7,422 nucleotides of DNA from an uncultured Clostridia bacterium (GTDB taxonomy: Bacteria > Bacillota_A > Clostridia > TANB77 > CAG-508): contig CAKOYL010000032.1 of assembly GCA_934130705.1 (NCBI GenBank), positions 1 to 7,422 of the forward strand, given 5' to 3'. The translations under genes were made by a program, and so were the position numbers. Shown piece after piece: positions 1 through 5,318 of the stretch. How positions within the stretch are numbered: position 1 is the first letter of the stretch; each line of letters opens with the position of its first letter. The notes beneath the pieces are model-generated. The model saw only the letters and a program-made list of their open reading frames with translations, was not told the origin of the DNA and searched no databases.

Positions 1-549
1 GTCTTGAACTCCTCTTAGAGCTTCGCCAAATCTTTGGAAGTGTACTACTTCTCTTTCTCTTAAATATCTTAATGGATCTATTACATCTGGATTGTCTTTA
101 CATAAGTCTATCAATTTTTCATAAGTTGCTCTTGCTTTTTGCTCGGCTGCTAAATCTTCTTGTAAGTTTGCTATTGGGTCGCCTTTACATGCTATATATG
201 CTGCTGTAAATGGTGCTCCTGCTGCTGATTGTGGGTATACGTCTACTCCATGATCTGTATAGTAAGCTCCTAATCCAGCTTTTTCTATTTCTTCTATTGA
301 TGCTCCTCTTGTTAATTGGTGTACTATTGTTCCTACCATTTCTAGGTGGGCTAATTCTTCTGTACCTATATCATTTAAAATTGCTTTAGCATTTTGGTCT
401 GGCATTCCAAATCTTTGTGATAAATATCTTAAAGATGCTGCTAATTCTCCATCCGGACCTCCATATTGAGATATTATGACTTTAGCAAGTCTTGGGTCTG
501 GACATTTTATATTAATTGGGTATTGTAAAGTTTTATTATAAGTCCACAT
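1..549 (-). CDS. cotJC: Spore coat protein CotJC, manganese-catalase family (C-terminus outside window)
   Basis: 183 residues are visible, from MWTYNKTLQYP to GEALRGVQD at the window edge; family members are about 190 aa, so only a few residues are missing. It is a ferritin-like four-helix manganese catalase. Candidate metal ligands are E35 (GGPDGELAAS), E65 and H68 (GTEELAHLEM), E136 (EDLAAEQKA), E167 and H170 (REREVVHF). CotJC sits in the inner spore coat with CotJA and CotJB and is a presumed peroxide-detoxifying coat enzyme. The start at 549 is set by AAGGAGG at 559-565, which lies inside the last codons of cotJB; the cotJB TAA overlaps the ATG by one base, so the two are normally translationally coupled. 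In the state shown, cotJC is cut off from the cotJA promoter by 5.1 kb and follows the recombinase gene by 48 nt with no evident terminator between. Family identity is clear. Confidence 0.96.
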   Translation of the reverse strand, partial: MWTYNKTLQYPINIKCPDPRLAKVIISQYGGPDGELAASLRYLSQRFGMPDQNAKAILNDIGTEELAHLEMVGTIVHQLTRGASIEEIEKAGLGAYYTDHGVDVYPQSAAGAPFTAAYIACKGDPIANLQEDLAAEQKARATYEKLIDLCKDNPDVIDPLRYLREREVVHFQRFGEALRGVQD

Positions 550-575
550 TAGTACATTCCTCCTTCCCAAGGCCA
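549..575 (-). pseudogene. cotJB: cotJB 3' segment (displaced end of interrupted gene)
   Basis: This orphan end of cotJB reads TGG CCT TGG GAA GGA GGA ATG TAC TAA, i.e. WPWEGGMY and stop. CotJB proteins characteristically end in a PWPWE-type tail, and the 5' segment at 5639-6004 stops matching exactly at PWP. The first 7 bases (569-575) duplicate 5680-5686. Joining the parts gives a 345-nt ORF (114 aa) with no frame change. The segment still holds the cotJC ribosome binding site. It is therefore a separated exon-like piece of an interrupted gene that site-specific excision would repair, rather than a decayed pseudogene. Confidence 0.9.
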
Positions 576-593
576 CCCTTGGTTTGCTTTGGG
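556..593 (-). other. Left attachment site (hybrid att, cotJB 3' side)
   Basis: The crossover core TGGCCTT (minus strand) is at 569-575. Host sequence (cotJB tail, cotJC ribosome site) lies at 568 and below; element sequence lies at 576 and above. The element arm at 577-593, read on the minus strand, is CCCAAAGCAAACCAAGG and matches the opposite end's arm (5667-5683) at 13 of 17 positions in inverted orientation. The recombinase stop codon is at 598-600, so the integrase gene abuts its own site, as is usual. The hybrid site also forms a 6-bp hairpin (CCAAGG-GTGG-CCTTGG) just upstream of the cotJC ribosome site. Confidence 0.85.
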
Positions 594-597
594 GGAA

Positions 598-2196
598 TTA
601 TAGCTCTAAATTATTAAATTTATATTTTATAGTAATTTTATCATCATCTATTATAATTTTATCTATTAATTTGAAAACTAAGCTTTTATTTTCTTCATTT
701 ATAGTATCAAATTTTAGTAATTGTTTCATTGTTTCTTCTAATTCTTTAGAAGTTAATTTTGAATCTTGCACACATTCTTTGTTTTTTGGAATTGCTGATA
801 TTTTCATATCTAATTCTTTTTTTTGCTTTTCATATTTTTTTATTAAAACTTTAAATGTTTCTAACGAAATAGTAGAAGATATCCTATCTTCATATAAATT
901 AGCTATTGTTTTATTAATTTCTTCTTTCTTTTTAGATAATTTTGCTAATTCTTGGGTTTTATTATCTTTTACTACTATTACAGGATACTTTAAGTCTTTT
1001 AAATTTAAATATATATTTATATTTTTCTTTAATGAGCTTGAAACCATTTCTAAAAGTTCCGCTTCTTTTAAATGAATATTAGAGCAAAACTCACTTCCAT
1101 ATTTTTTATAGCTGGAACAAACACATCTAAAAAATTTTCCATGATTTTTGTTATATGTAATTCTACTGCCACATTTGCAAAAAACTAATCCTGTTAATAA
1201 GTGTTTTTTTCTATTAGAATAATTCCATTCATTTGTCTGTTTATTAAGCATTTCTTGAACAGTATTAAATGTATTTCTATCTATAATTGCTTCATGATTA
1301 TTTAAAATTATAATTTGTTCTTCTTTAGGAACTTTCGCAATTTTTTTTATTTTGTAATTTACTTTGTTGTATTTGAGCTGAACTAAATCTCCTACATAAA
1401 TAGGGTTTCTTAATATCTTGTTTATAACTGTGCTATTCCATTTATAAGTTACATTTGAATTTGGATTATAGTAATTTGTGGTTTCTTGTTTATATTTTAG
1501 AGGTGTTGTAATTTCTAATTCATTAAATTTTTTAGCAATTTCTGTTTTGGATTTTCCAGACTTATATAACTTAAATATTAACTTTACATTTTCTGCTACA
1601 TTTTCATCTACTAATACTTTATTTTTATTTGTATTGTCTTTTTTATATCCATAAGGCAAAAATGCTTTTATACATTCTCCTGCTATAGCTTTTGTAAGTA
1701 TTGTTGACCTTACTTTGTTTGAAGTATCTTTTGCATACATATCATTTATTACTGCTTTAAATGGTGTCATATCATTATTGGAATTTCTTTTGTCAAATGT
1801 ATCTACATTGTCATTTACTGCAATATATCTAATATTCTTTGATGGAAATATTTTTTCAATATACATTCCTGTTTCTATGTAATCTCTTCCTAGCCTTGAT
1901 AAATCTTTTGTTATTACAAGATTAATTTTTCCATTATCTATGTCATCTAGCATTCTCTTAAAATCTGGTCTATCAAAGTTAGTTCCTGTATAGCCATCAT
2001 CTTTGTAAATATCAACTAAAAGCCAACCTTTTGTAGTAACTATAGATTTTAAGTATTTAATTTGATTTTCAATACTTTCAGATTGACCTTTATATTTCTC
2101 ATCTTTTTCGTCTTCACGGGATAATCTGGCATATATTGCAACTTTCCATATTCTATCATCTAATATGTTAAAATAGTTATTATATAACTCTTGCAT
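598..2196 (-). CDS. Large serine recombinase (SpoIVCA / phage-integrase type), element integrase-excisionase
   Basis: A 532-aa protein with the full large-serine-recombinase layout. The N-terminal resolvase domain (about 17-165) has YARLS with nucleophile S26, DGYTGTNFDRP at 67-77 and KDLSRLGRDY at 97-106 with catalytic arginines. The recombinase domain (about 170-330) includes YGYKKD and ILRNPIYVGDL (261-271). A zinc ribbon follows, with C340, C342, C358/C360 and C371. A lysine/glutamate-rich coiled-coil region lies at about 410-475, used in this family for synapsis and directionality control. It should recombine the two TGGCCTT sites flanking this element. The ATG at 2196 is preceded by AAGGAGGT at 2201-2208. 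It is downstream of a 45-aa ORF (37-nt gap) and ends 48 nt before cotJC. Catalytic residues are intact, so it is probably active. I do not assign a symbol: spoIVCA is reserved for the sigK skin recombinase. Confidence 0.95.
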   Translation of the reverse strand: MQELYNNYFNILDDRIWKVAIYARLSREDEKDEKYKGQSESIENQIKYLKSIVTTKGWLLVDIYKDDGYTGTNFDRPDFKRMLDDIDNGKINLVITKDLSRLGRDYIETGMYIEKIFPSKNIRYIAVNDNVDTFDKRNSNNDMTPFKAVINDMYAKDTSNKVRSTILTKAIAGECIKAFLPYGYKKDNTNKNKVLVDENVAENVKLIFKLYKSGKSKTEIAKKFNELEITTPLKYKQETTNYYNPNSNVTYKWNSTVINKILRNPIYVGDLVQLKYNKVNYKIKKIAKVPKEEQIIILNNHEAIIDRNTFNTVQEMLNKQTNEWNYSNRKKHLLTGLVFCKCGSRITYNKNHGKFFRCVCSSYKKYGSEFCSNIHLKEAELLEMVSSSLKKNINIYLNLKDLKYPVIVVKDNKTQELAKLSKKKEEINKTIANLYEDRISSTISLETFKVLIKKYEKQKKELDMKISAIPKNKECVQDSKLTSKELEETMKQLLKFDTINEENKSLVFKLIDKIIIDDDKITIKYKFNNLEL

Positions 2197-2233
2197 TATT
2201 ACCTCCTTGTCTTAGAGTTATTTAAATACCTAC

Positions 2234-2371
2234 TTATCTACATTGATATTTTATATTTTTTTCTTCATAATTACAATATAAAATTGATGTATTTTCGTTT
2301 ATCCACTCTTGTATTAGCTCTGTTAAGTCTTTTCCATCTTTAGTGTATGTTTCTTTTATTTTTTCTACCAT
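2234..2371 (-). CDS. Small 45-aa protein immediately upstream of the recombinase
   Basis: The ORF starts MVEKIKETYTKDGKD and ends EEKNIKYQCR, with ATG at 2371 and stop TAA at 2234-2236. A GAGGTGG-type ribosome binding site lies at about 2377-2383. It ends 37 nt before the recombinase start and is very likely co-transcribed with it. The sequence is charged, with a probable amphipathic helix (LTELIQEWINEN) and no signal peptide. I do not recognise a family. Its position makes it a candidate partner of the recombinase, for example a directionality factor, but that is inference from location only. Confidence 0.65.
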   Translation of the reverse strand: MVEKIKETYTKDGKDLTELIQEWINENTSILYCNYEEKNIKYQCR

Positions 2372-2410
2372 CAAAGCCACCTCTATTAATATATATTAAG
2401 AACAAAATAA

Positions 2411-2436
2411 AAAATCCACTTAAAAAAGTAGATTTT
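2411..2436 (-). terminator. Terminator-like hairpin in recombinase leader, proximal
   Basis: Arms at 2411-2421 and 2426-2436 pair over 11 bp with one mismatch and a 4-nt loop. In the recombinase direction the hairpin is followed by a T-rich run (TTTTTTATTTTG). On the plus strand it is also followed by a T run, so it could act both ways. It sits about 40 nt before the 45-aa ORF start. Confidence 0.55.
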
Positions 2437-2456
2437 GCTTTTTTTAAAATGTAAAA

Positions 2457-2478
2457 ACTCTACCAAAAAAGGTAGAGT
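2457..2478 (-). terminator. Terminator-like hairpin in recombinase leader, distal
   Basis: A perfect 8-bp stem (ACTCTACC at 2457-2464, GGTAGAGT at 2471-2478) with a 6-nt loop, followed on the minus strand by TTTTTACATTTT. It lies between the consensus promoter (2552-2580) and the 45-aa ORF, so it could end or attenuate most transcripts heading for the recombinase. Confidence 0.6.
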
Positions 2479-2551
2479 AATAGTTCAAAAAGTGTTTACA
2501 ATTTTTATGCATGGTTGTTCTATAGATTTTTCTATAAATCTATTTGTTTGC

Positions 2552-2580
2552 ATTATAGTTTCATTTTTTATTAATGTCAA
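2552..2580 (-). promoter_or_regulatory. Consensus sigma-A promoter directed at the recombinase
   Basis: On the minus strand: TTGACA (2575-2580), a spacer of exactly 17 nt, and TATAAT (2552-2557), a perfect vegetative promoter. The predicted start is near 2545. The 170-nt leader that follows opens with an inverted repeat (2522-2529 with 2536-2543) and then the two terminator-like hairpins. The -35 box overlaps GTCATTGAC (2576-2584), a one-base-shorter variant of the GTCAATTGAC palindrome found at the other element promoters and leaders. Confidence 0.7.
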
Positions 2581-2676
2581 TGACTTTTAATAAATTTTGA
2601 TGGTAACACAGATTTAGGAAAAAATGCGATTTGTGTTTCTTACATTTTTTATATACTTCTCCATTTACAAATATAA

Positions 2677-2696
2677 GGGATACTTTTTAGTACCCC
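2677..2696. repeat. Inverted repeat in the divergent intergenic region
   Basis: GGGATACT (2677-2684) and AGTACCCC (2689-2696) pair at 7 of 8 positions around TTTT. It is a GC-rich island in very AT-rich DNA, next to the degenerate repeat block. It could be an operator or a weak hairpin; no T run follows on either strand. Confidence 0.35.
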
Positions 2697-2713
2697 CATA
2701 ATTTTTCTGGAAA

Positions 2714-2868
2714 CTCGTTTATAGTATAACTAAAGGCTCGTTTCTAACCTAATGTTCAATAGGATATTCGTTTATAGGATTTTCATCCTAAAGGCTCATA
2801 TCTAACCTAATGTTTAAATTACACTAGTTTATGAATTCAATCAAGGGTTTATGCTAACCTAATTTATT
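2714..2868. repeat. Tandem degenerate repeats, three units or six half-units
   Basis: Three imperfect units of about 50-58 bp, best marked by CTAACCTAA at 2744, 2802 and 2854. Each unit has a first half like CTCGTTTATAG (2714, 2766, 2824) and a second half like AAAGGCTCGTTTCTAACCTAATGTT (2733, 2791; more diverged near 2843). Unit 2 also contains a 6-bp hairpin, TAGGAT-TTTC-ATCCTA (2775-2790). All reading frames are stop-rich, so the block is not coding. It lies between two divergent promoters (2552-2580 minus, 2938-2966 plus). It could be iterated protein-binding sites or a relic replication or accessory recombination site. Confidence 0.7.
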
Positions 2869-2937
2869 TGATAAATTAATTTATCAATATTAGTATATTC
2901 ATTATACACTTTTTTATTTACTAAAGGCAAGTCTGAT

Positions 2938-2966
2938 TTGCAATTTACATAAAAATATGATATAAT
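2938..2966 (+). promoter_or_regulatory. Sigma-A promoter of the 74-aa gene
   Basis: TTGCAA (2938-2943), a 17-nt spacer and a perfect TATAAT (2961-2966). The predicted start is near 2973, about 105 nt before the ATG at 3078, so the transcript includes the whole conserved leader at 2991-3070. Confidence 0.75.
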
Positions 2967-2990
2967 CATAATTGTAGAAATTAATTTTTT

Positions 2991-3070
2991 ATAATCTCCT
3001 ATATACAACGTTTGGAGTTTAATATAGTAACTATTAACAGCGCACAATGAAAAGTCAATTGACAAGGAGG
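2991..3070 (+). ncRNA. Conserved 5' leader, copy 1 (candidate cis-regulatory RNA)
   Basis: About 80 nt are nearly identical to 4757-4837, although the genes that follow are unrelated. Shared elements in order: CTCC (2996-2999) able to pair with GGAG (3014-3017); TTAATA (3019-3024) able to pair with TATTAA (3032-3037); the perfect palindrome GTCAATTGAC (3054-3063); then AAGGAGG (3064-3070). The early CTCCT could instead pair with AGGAG of the ribosome site, giving a possible on/off switch. I do not recognise a named RNA family. A DNA operator at the palindrome is an alternative. Confidence 0.6.
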
Positions 3071-3077
3071 AAACAAT

Positions 3078-3302
3078 ATGAAAAAATATGTAGTAGCATT
3101 ATTAACTGGTGGAGTTCCAGAACAACCTAATTTTGCCTATGAAGATTATCAAGTTATTGAAGCAAACAATGAAGAAGAGGCGGAAAATATTTATGATAAC
3201 ATCAATGATTGTGAATATTATTTTGGACATTGTGTAGGTACAGTTGTTGAAATTAATGGGGAGGAATGCATAGTCATACCTATAAAAAATCTTAAAGACT
3301 AA
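3078..3302 (+). CDS. Small acidic hypothetical protein, 74 aa
   Basis: The protein starts MKKYVVALLTGGVPEQP and ends VIPIKNLKD. It is strongly acidic, with an EANNEEEAENIYD stretch at about 28-40, and has two cysteines in the middle (CEYYFGHC, 45-52). There is no signal peptide or membrane segment, so it is probably a cytoplasmic small alpha/beta protein. An ideal AAGGAGG lies 7 nt before the ATG. It is a single-gene unit with its own promoter, leader and terminator. I do not recognise a function. Its leader is shared with the 156-aa gene, so the two are probably co-regulated. Its acidity is compatible with a protein that masks or mimics nucleic-acid-binding surfaces, but that is speculation. 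Confidence 0.8.
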   Translation: MKKYVVALLTGGVPEQPNFAYEDYQVIEANNEEEAENIYDNINDCEYYFGHCVGTVVEINGEECIVIPIKNLKD

Positions 3303-3336
3303 TAATCAAAACATATTGTCATATTCCAAAAAATTC

Positions 3337-3386
3337 AAGACTGTTGACAGAGTATGTAAAAGTATTTTGTTAATCAGTCTTTTTTT
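3337..3386 (+). terminator. Intrinsic terminator of the 74-aa gene
   Basis: AAGACTG (3337-3343) pairs with CAGTCTT (3375-3381), and the stem continues with TTGACA (3344-3349) against TGTTAA (3368-3373) across a bulge. A run of seven T (3380-3386) follows. It also faces the convergent decayed gene and might serve both strands. Confidence 0.8.
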
Positions 3387-3416
3387 GATTTTTAATCATT
3401 TAGTTTCCTACTAGAT

Positions 3417-3691
3417 TTACTTGACACAACTTATTATCGCATCTAAGTTATATACTGTATTATACCTTTTTCTATCATCTGCAGTTATTTCCATTTTGGA
3501 AACAACTGAATCTTTTAATAACTCATCATCATCTAATATATTCTTTAGTTTTTTAGATATAGCGGCTACTTTTACACCAAAAACTTTTGACATTTCTTTT
3601 TGTGTCAGCTATAATGTTTTGTCTTTGATATGGCATCTACAATGATATTTCCTTCTTCATTGAAAATATTTGCTAAATTAAGGATTGTAGT
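3417..3691 (-). pseudogene. Decayed RhuM-family DNA-binding gene remnant
   Basis: The minus strand encodes ILNLANIFNEEGNIIVDAI, then in another frame KDKTL, a stop, LTQKEMSKVFGVK, further helix-turn-helix-like sequence, and YNTVYNLDAIISCVK followed by TAA. RhuM-family proteins have a stretch like VWLTQKQMAELFGV...IKNI..EGEL...S...YNLDAIISVGYRV, so this is the N-terminal third. Three lesions are visible: a one-base frame loss at about 3627-3628, an amber TAG (3609-3611) where the family has tryptophan, and loss of everything after DAIIS. The alternative, an intact short protein from the internal ATG at 3593, lacks a ribosome site. It lies directly downstream of the BRO gene (stop at 3707), perhaps as the scar of a larger deletion. 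Confidence 0.75.
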
Positions 3692-3706
3692 TAAATTTTT
3701 TTAAAT

Positions 3707-4579
3707 TTAATTTTTATCTTTTAATATATTGTTTTTTTCTACTTTTTTTGAGTCTAAGTATTTATATCTTAATGCATTTTTACTGCTAATAACAGTTTTT
3801 CCTAATTTTTTCTCTAAATCATCTCTTGCAACTTTTGCAACATTACCACCCATATTGGCTACTTTTCTATTTTCTTCTAGTCCATAAGGTTTGTGTTCTT
3901 TTGCCAGTTCTCTTGTAGCTATTTCTCCTAAATCTGTTAGAGCAACTTCAACATCTGTCATATTATCTCTTAATGACTCTTTCCTAATATTTTTATAATT
4001 TTTGTATTCACTTGCTTTCATTCCAGACCAGCTTTGATAAATTTCGTTGGTTAATATAGCATACTCGTAATTTTGTTTGATCCCGTTTGCTTTCCATACA
4101 TCTGTTAATTTTCTTCTATCTAAAATACCTTTTAATCGTGCTTCAATCCATTTATCATCATAGCCTCTACTTCTATAGTAGTCTATAGCTCTATTTATAG
4201 CGATTTCTGGATCAAAGATTTCATCTATTCTTTCATTTCCCATTTGAGCAAGCCAAAGTTTAAATGGTTCAGCTTTTGGACTTGGTACAGATTCTATTAA
4301 TCTTAAAATTCCTTTAGTATCTAATGTATCAGTTTCTCTTAATTTACCATCAATTGCTTTCATTTTCAAACGTACGATATTTTCGTACAGTTGGCTACCT
4401 TCTTCATCTAATTTTCTTTTCAAATCAGACCAATATCTTTTAGGAATATTGCTATCTGTTAGTGCACCAATAACATCAATAACACTAAAATAATATTCTT
4501 CCTTTTCGGAATCCCATACACTTCTTATTTCTTTTCCTTCAAAAAGATTTGAAATTGTTTCTAATTTATTACTTTTCAT
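3707..4579 (-). CDS. BRO-N domain / DinD-like protein (phage-antirepressor-type regulator)
   Basis: 290 aa. The BRO-N domain covers about 12-110, with LFEGKEIRSVWDSEKEEYY, FSVIDVIGALTDS, and PKRYWSDLKRKL at 46-57; WLAQMGNERIDE follows near 110-120. The C-terminal half, with TDVWKANGIKQNYEYAILTNEI and ALTDLGEIATRELAKEH, resembles DinD-like proteins. BRO-N proteins bind DNA and are common as antirepressors and lysogeny regulators in mobile elements; DinD of E. coli is SOS-induced and linked to RecA. It is transcribed from its own consensus promoter (4627-4655), divergent from the 156-aa gene. The start is unusual: no strong ribosome site is correctly spaced, but AAGGATGGCGGTTAAATGA contains a 4-codon ORF (ATG GCG GTT AAA TGA) whose stop overlaps this ATG, suggesting coupled translation. 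It is the most likely element-encoded DNA-binding regulator. Confidence 0.88.
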   Translation of the reverse strand: MKSNKLETISNLFEGKEIRSVWDSEKEEYYFSVIDVIGALTDSNIPKRYWSDLKRKLDEEGSQLYENIVRLKMKAIDGKLRETDTLDTKGILRLIESVPSPKAEPFKLWLAQMGNERIDEIFDPEIAINRAIDYYRSRGYDDKWIEARLKGILDRRKLTDVWKANGIKQNYEYAILTNEIYQSWSGMKASEYKNYKNIRKESLRDNMTDVEVALTDLGEIATRELAKEHKPYGLEENRKVANMGGNVAKVARDDLEKKLGKTVISSKNALRYKYLDSKKVEKNNILKDKN

Positions 4580-4626
4580 TTAACCGCCATCCTTTCTTGT
4601 TATAATTTTGTAAAACTTTTGTTTGT

Positions 4627-4655
4627 ATTTTATAATATATTTACAATTATGTCAA
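4627..4655 (-). promoter_or_regulatory. Sigma-A promoter of the BRO-domain gene
   Basis: On the minus strand: TTGACA (4650-4655), a 17-nt spacer and TAAAAT (4627-4632). The -35 overlaps GTCCATTGAC (4651-4660), 9 of 10 bases matching the leader palindrome GTCAATTGAC. The sequence 5' of the -35 (AAAGTC.ATTGACAT) resembles that of the recombinase promoter at 2575-2588. Confidence 0.7.
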
Positions 4656-4697
4656 TGGACTTTATAAAAATATTCAAATTATTTACTAAATCAAAGT

Positions 4698-4723
4698 CGC
4701 GAGTTTCAGTTGAAATTTTCGCG
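4698..4723. promoter_or_regulatory. Dyad operator candidate over the -35 box of the 156-aa gene
   Basis: A two-tier inverted repeat: CGCGA (4698-4702) with TCGCG (4719-4723), and inside it TTTCA (4704-4708) with TGAAA (4711-4715) around GT. Spacing between the tiers is slightly asymmetric (1 and 3 nt). It covers the -35 hexamer at 4710-4715. It is a plausible repressor site in the 266-bp divergent region shared with the BRO gene; the binding protein is unknown. No similar dyad is present at the 74-aa gene. Confidence 0.5.
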
Positions 4724-4738
4724 GAAATATGGTAAAAT
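4710..4738 (+). promoter_or_regulatory. Sigma-A promoter of the 156-aa gene
   Basis: TTGAAA (4710-4715), a 17-nt spacer and TAAAAT (4733-4738). The predicted start is near 4745, about 100 nt before the ATG, so leader copy 2 is transcribed. The layout matches that of the 74-aa gene, where the -10 is 24 nt before the leader. Confidence 0.65.
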
Positions 4739-4756
4739 TTTAACAGTTTTAATTTA

Positions 4757-4837
4757 ATAATCTCCTATATACAACTTATGGAGTTTAATATATATTAACT
4801 ATTAACAAAACAAAATGAGAGTCAATTGACAAGGAGG
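4757..4837 (+). ncRNA. Conserved 5' leader, copy 2 (candidate cis-regulatory RNA)
   Basis: Near-copy of 2991-3070, running from the shared start ATAATCTCCTATATACAAC to the palindrome GTCAATTGAC (4821-4830) and AAGGAGG (4831-4837). Differences cluster in the P1 loop (CTTAT instead of CGTTT), the P2 loop, and the A-rich linker before the palindrome; the CTCC/GGAG and TTAATA/TATTAA arms and the palindrome are unchanged. Similarity ends at the ribosome site and the following ORF is unrelated. Confidence 0.6.
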
Positions 4838-4845
4838 TATATTAT

Positions 4846-5316
4846 ATGGGAATTGCTGAAAAATATTCAAAGTTACATGAAGAATGTAAAAAACATAATG
4901 AAATTCAGCTTACAACAAATGGATTACCATATTCTGTTAATGCGAAAAAAGAAGCAGAATATATAGCAGAAAATTTTGCAAAAGATGGTTTGGTTGAAAA
5001 ATTTTGCACAACAGAAAAAACACAAAAGATTTTAGATGAGATTAGAGCAAAAAGAAAATATCTTGGAATTATTAAATGCTTATCACATTCTATGAGCGGG
5101 ATAAATTTAAAGATTATCACAAAATCATCGGAAGATAAATCTTTAATCGAAGATTGGATGAAAAGTTATCCTAAAGAGGAACAAATACTTATAGAATGTG
5201 ATGAAAAAACAGCAGATTTTTTTAATGACTTTGAAGATATTTCACTTAATGCTATGGCAGAAGATGAAAGAAAAAGTGCATACGAATTGTATAAAAAATG
5301 CATGAATGAAGAGTAA
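4846..5316 (+). CDS. Hypothetical protein, 156 aa, sharing its leader with the 74-aa gene
   Basis: The protein starts MGIAEKYSKLHEECKKHNE and ends YELYKKCMNEE. It is charged and mainly helical in character, with no signal peptide, no transmembrane segment and no recognised catalytic motif. A central basic stretch (KILDEIRAKRKYLG, about 61-74) is followed by a more strand-like segment (INLKIITKSSEDKS, about 86-99) and an acidic tail. The AAGGAGG is 8 nt before the ATG. It is a single-gene unit between its own promoter and a strong terminator, divergent from the BRO regulator. I do not recognise the family. Being accessory cargo with a shared leader, it may act with the 74-aa protein in element maintenance, defence or excision control; none of this is shown by sequence. 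Confidence 0.8.
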   Translation: MGIAEKYSKLHEECKKHNEIQLTTNGLPYSVNAKKEAEYIAENFAKDGLVEKFCTTEKTQKILDEIRAKRKYLGIIKCLSHSMSGINLKIITKSSEDKSLIEDWMKSYPKEEQILIECDEKTADFFNDFEDISLNAMAEDERKSAYELYKKCMNEE

Positions 5317-5318
5317 CA

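Noticed and set aside
584..1075. 163-aa plus-strand ORF
   Set aside because: Antisense to the recombinase; composition is Ser/Phe/Ile-rich as expected for a shadow frame, with no ribosome site.
2443..2512. Minus-strand leader peptide beginning MHKNCKHF before the recombinase
   Set aside because: No ribosome binding site; it overlaps the hairpin, but there is no run of regulatory codons that would support attenuation by a peptide.
2690..2870. CRISPR array
   Set aside because: Repeats are degenerate, irregularly spaced and few, with no spacer-like unique units and no cas genes.
3048..3063. Upstream ATG in the conserved leaders
   Set aside because: The ATG is present in both copies, but the reading frames differ (a long overlap in copy 1, MRVN-stop in copy 2) and neither has a ribosome site, so no conserved peptide.
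2859..3065. 68-aa minus-strand ORF
   Set aside because: It starts at TTG inside the leader palindrome, lacks a ribosome site, and covers the promoter and leader of the 74-aa gene.
3421..3645. 74-aa plus-strand ORF
   Set aside because: Shadow of the RhuM-like remnant on the other strand; no ribosome site.
4905..5120. 71-aa minus-strand ORF
   Set aside because: Fully inside the 156-aa gene in antisense; no ribosome site.
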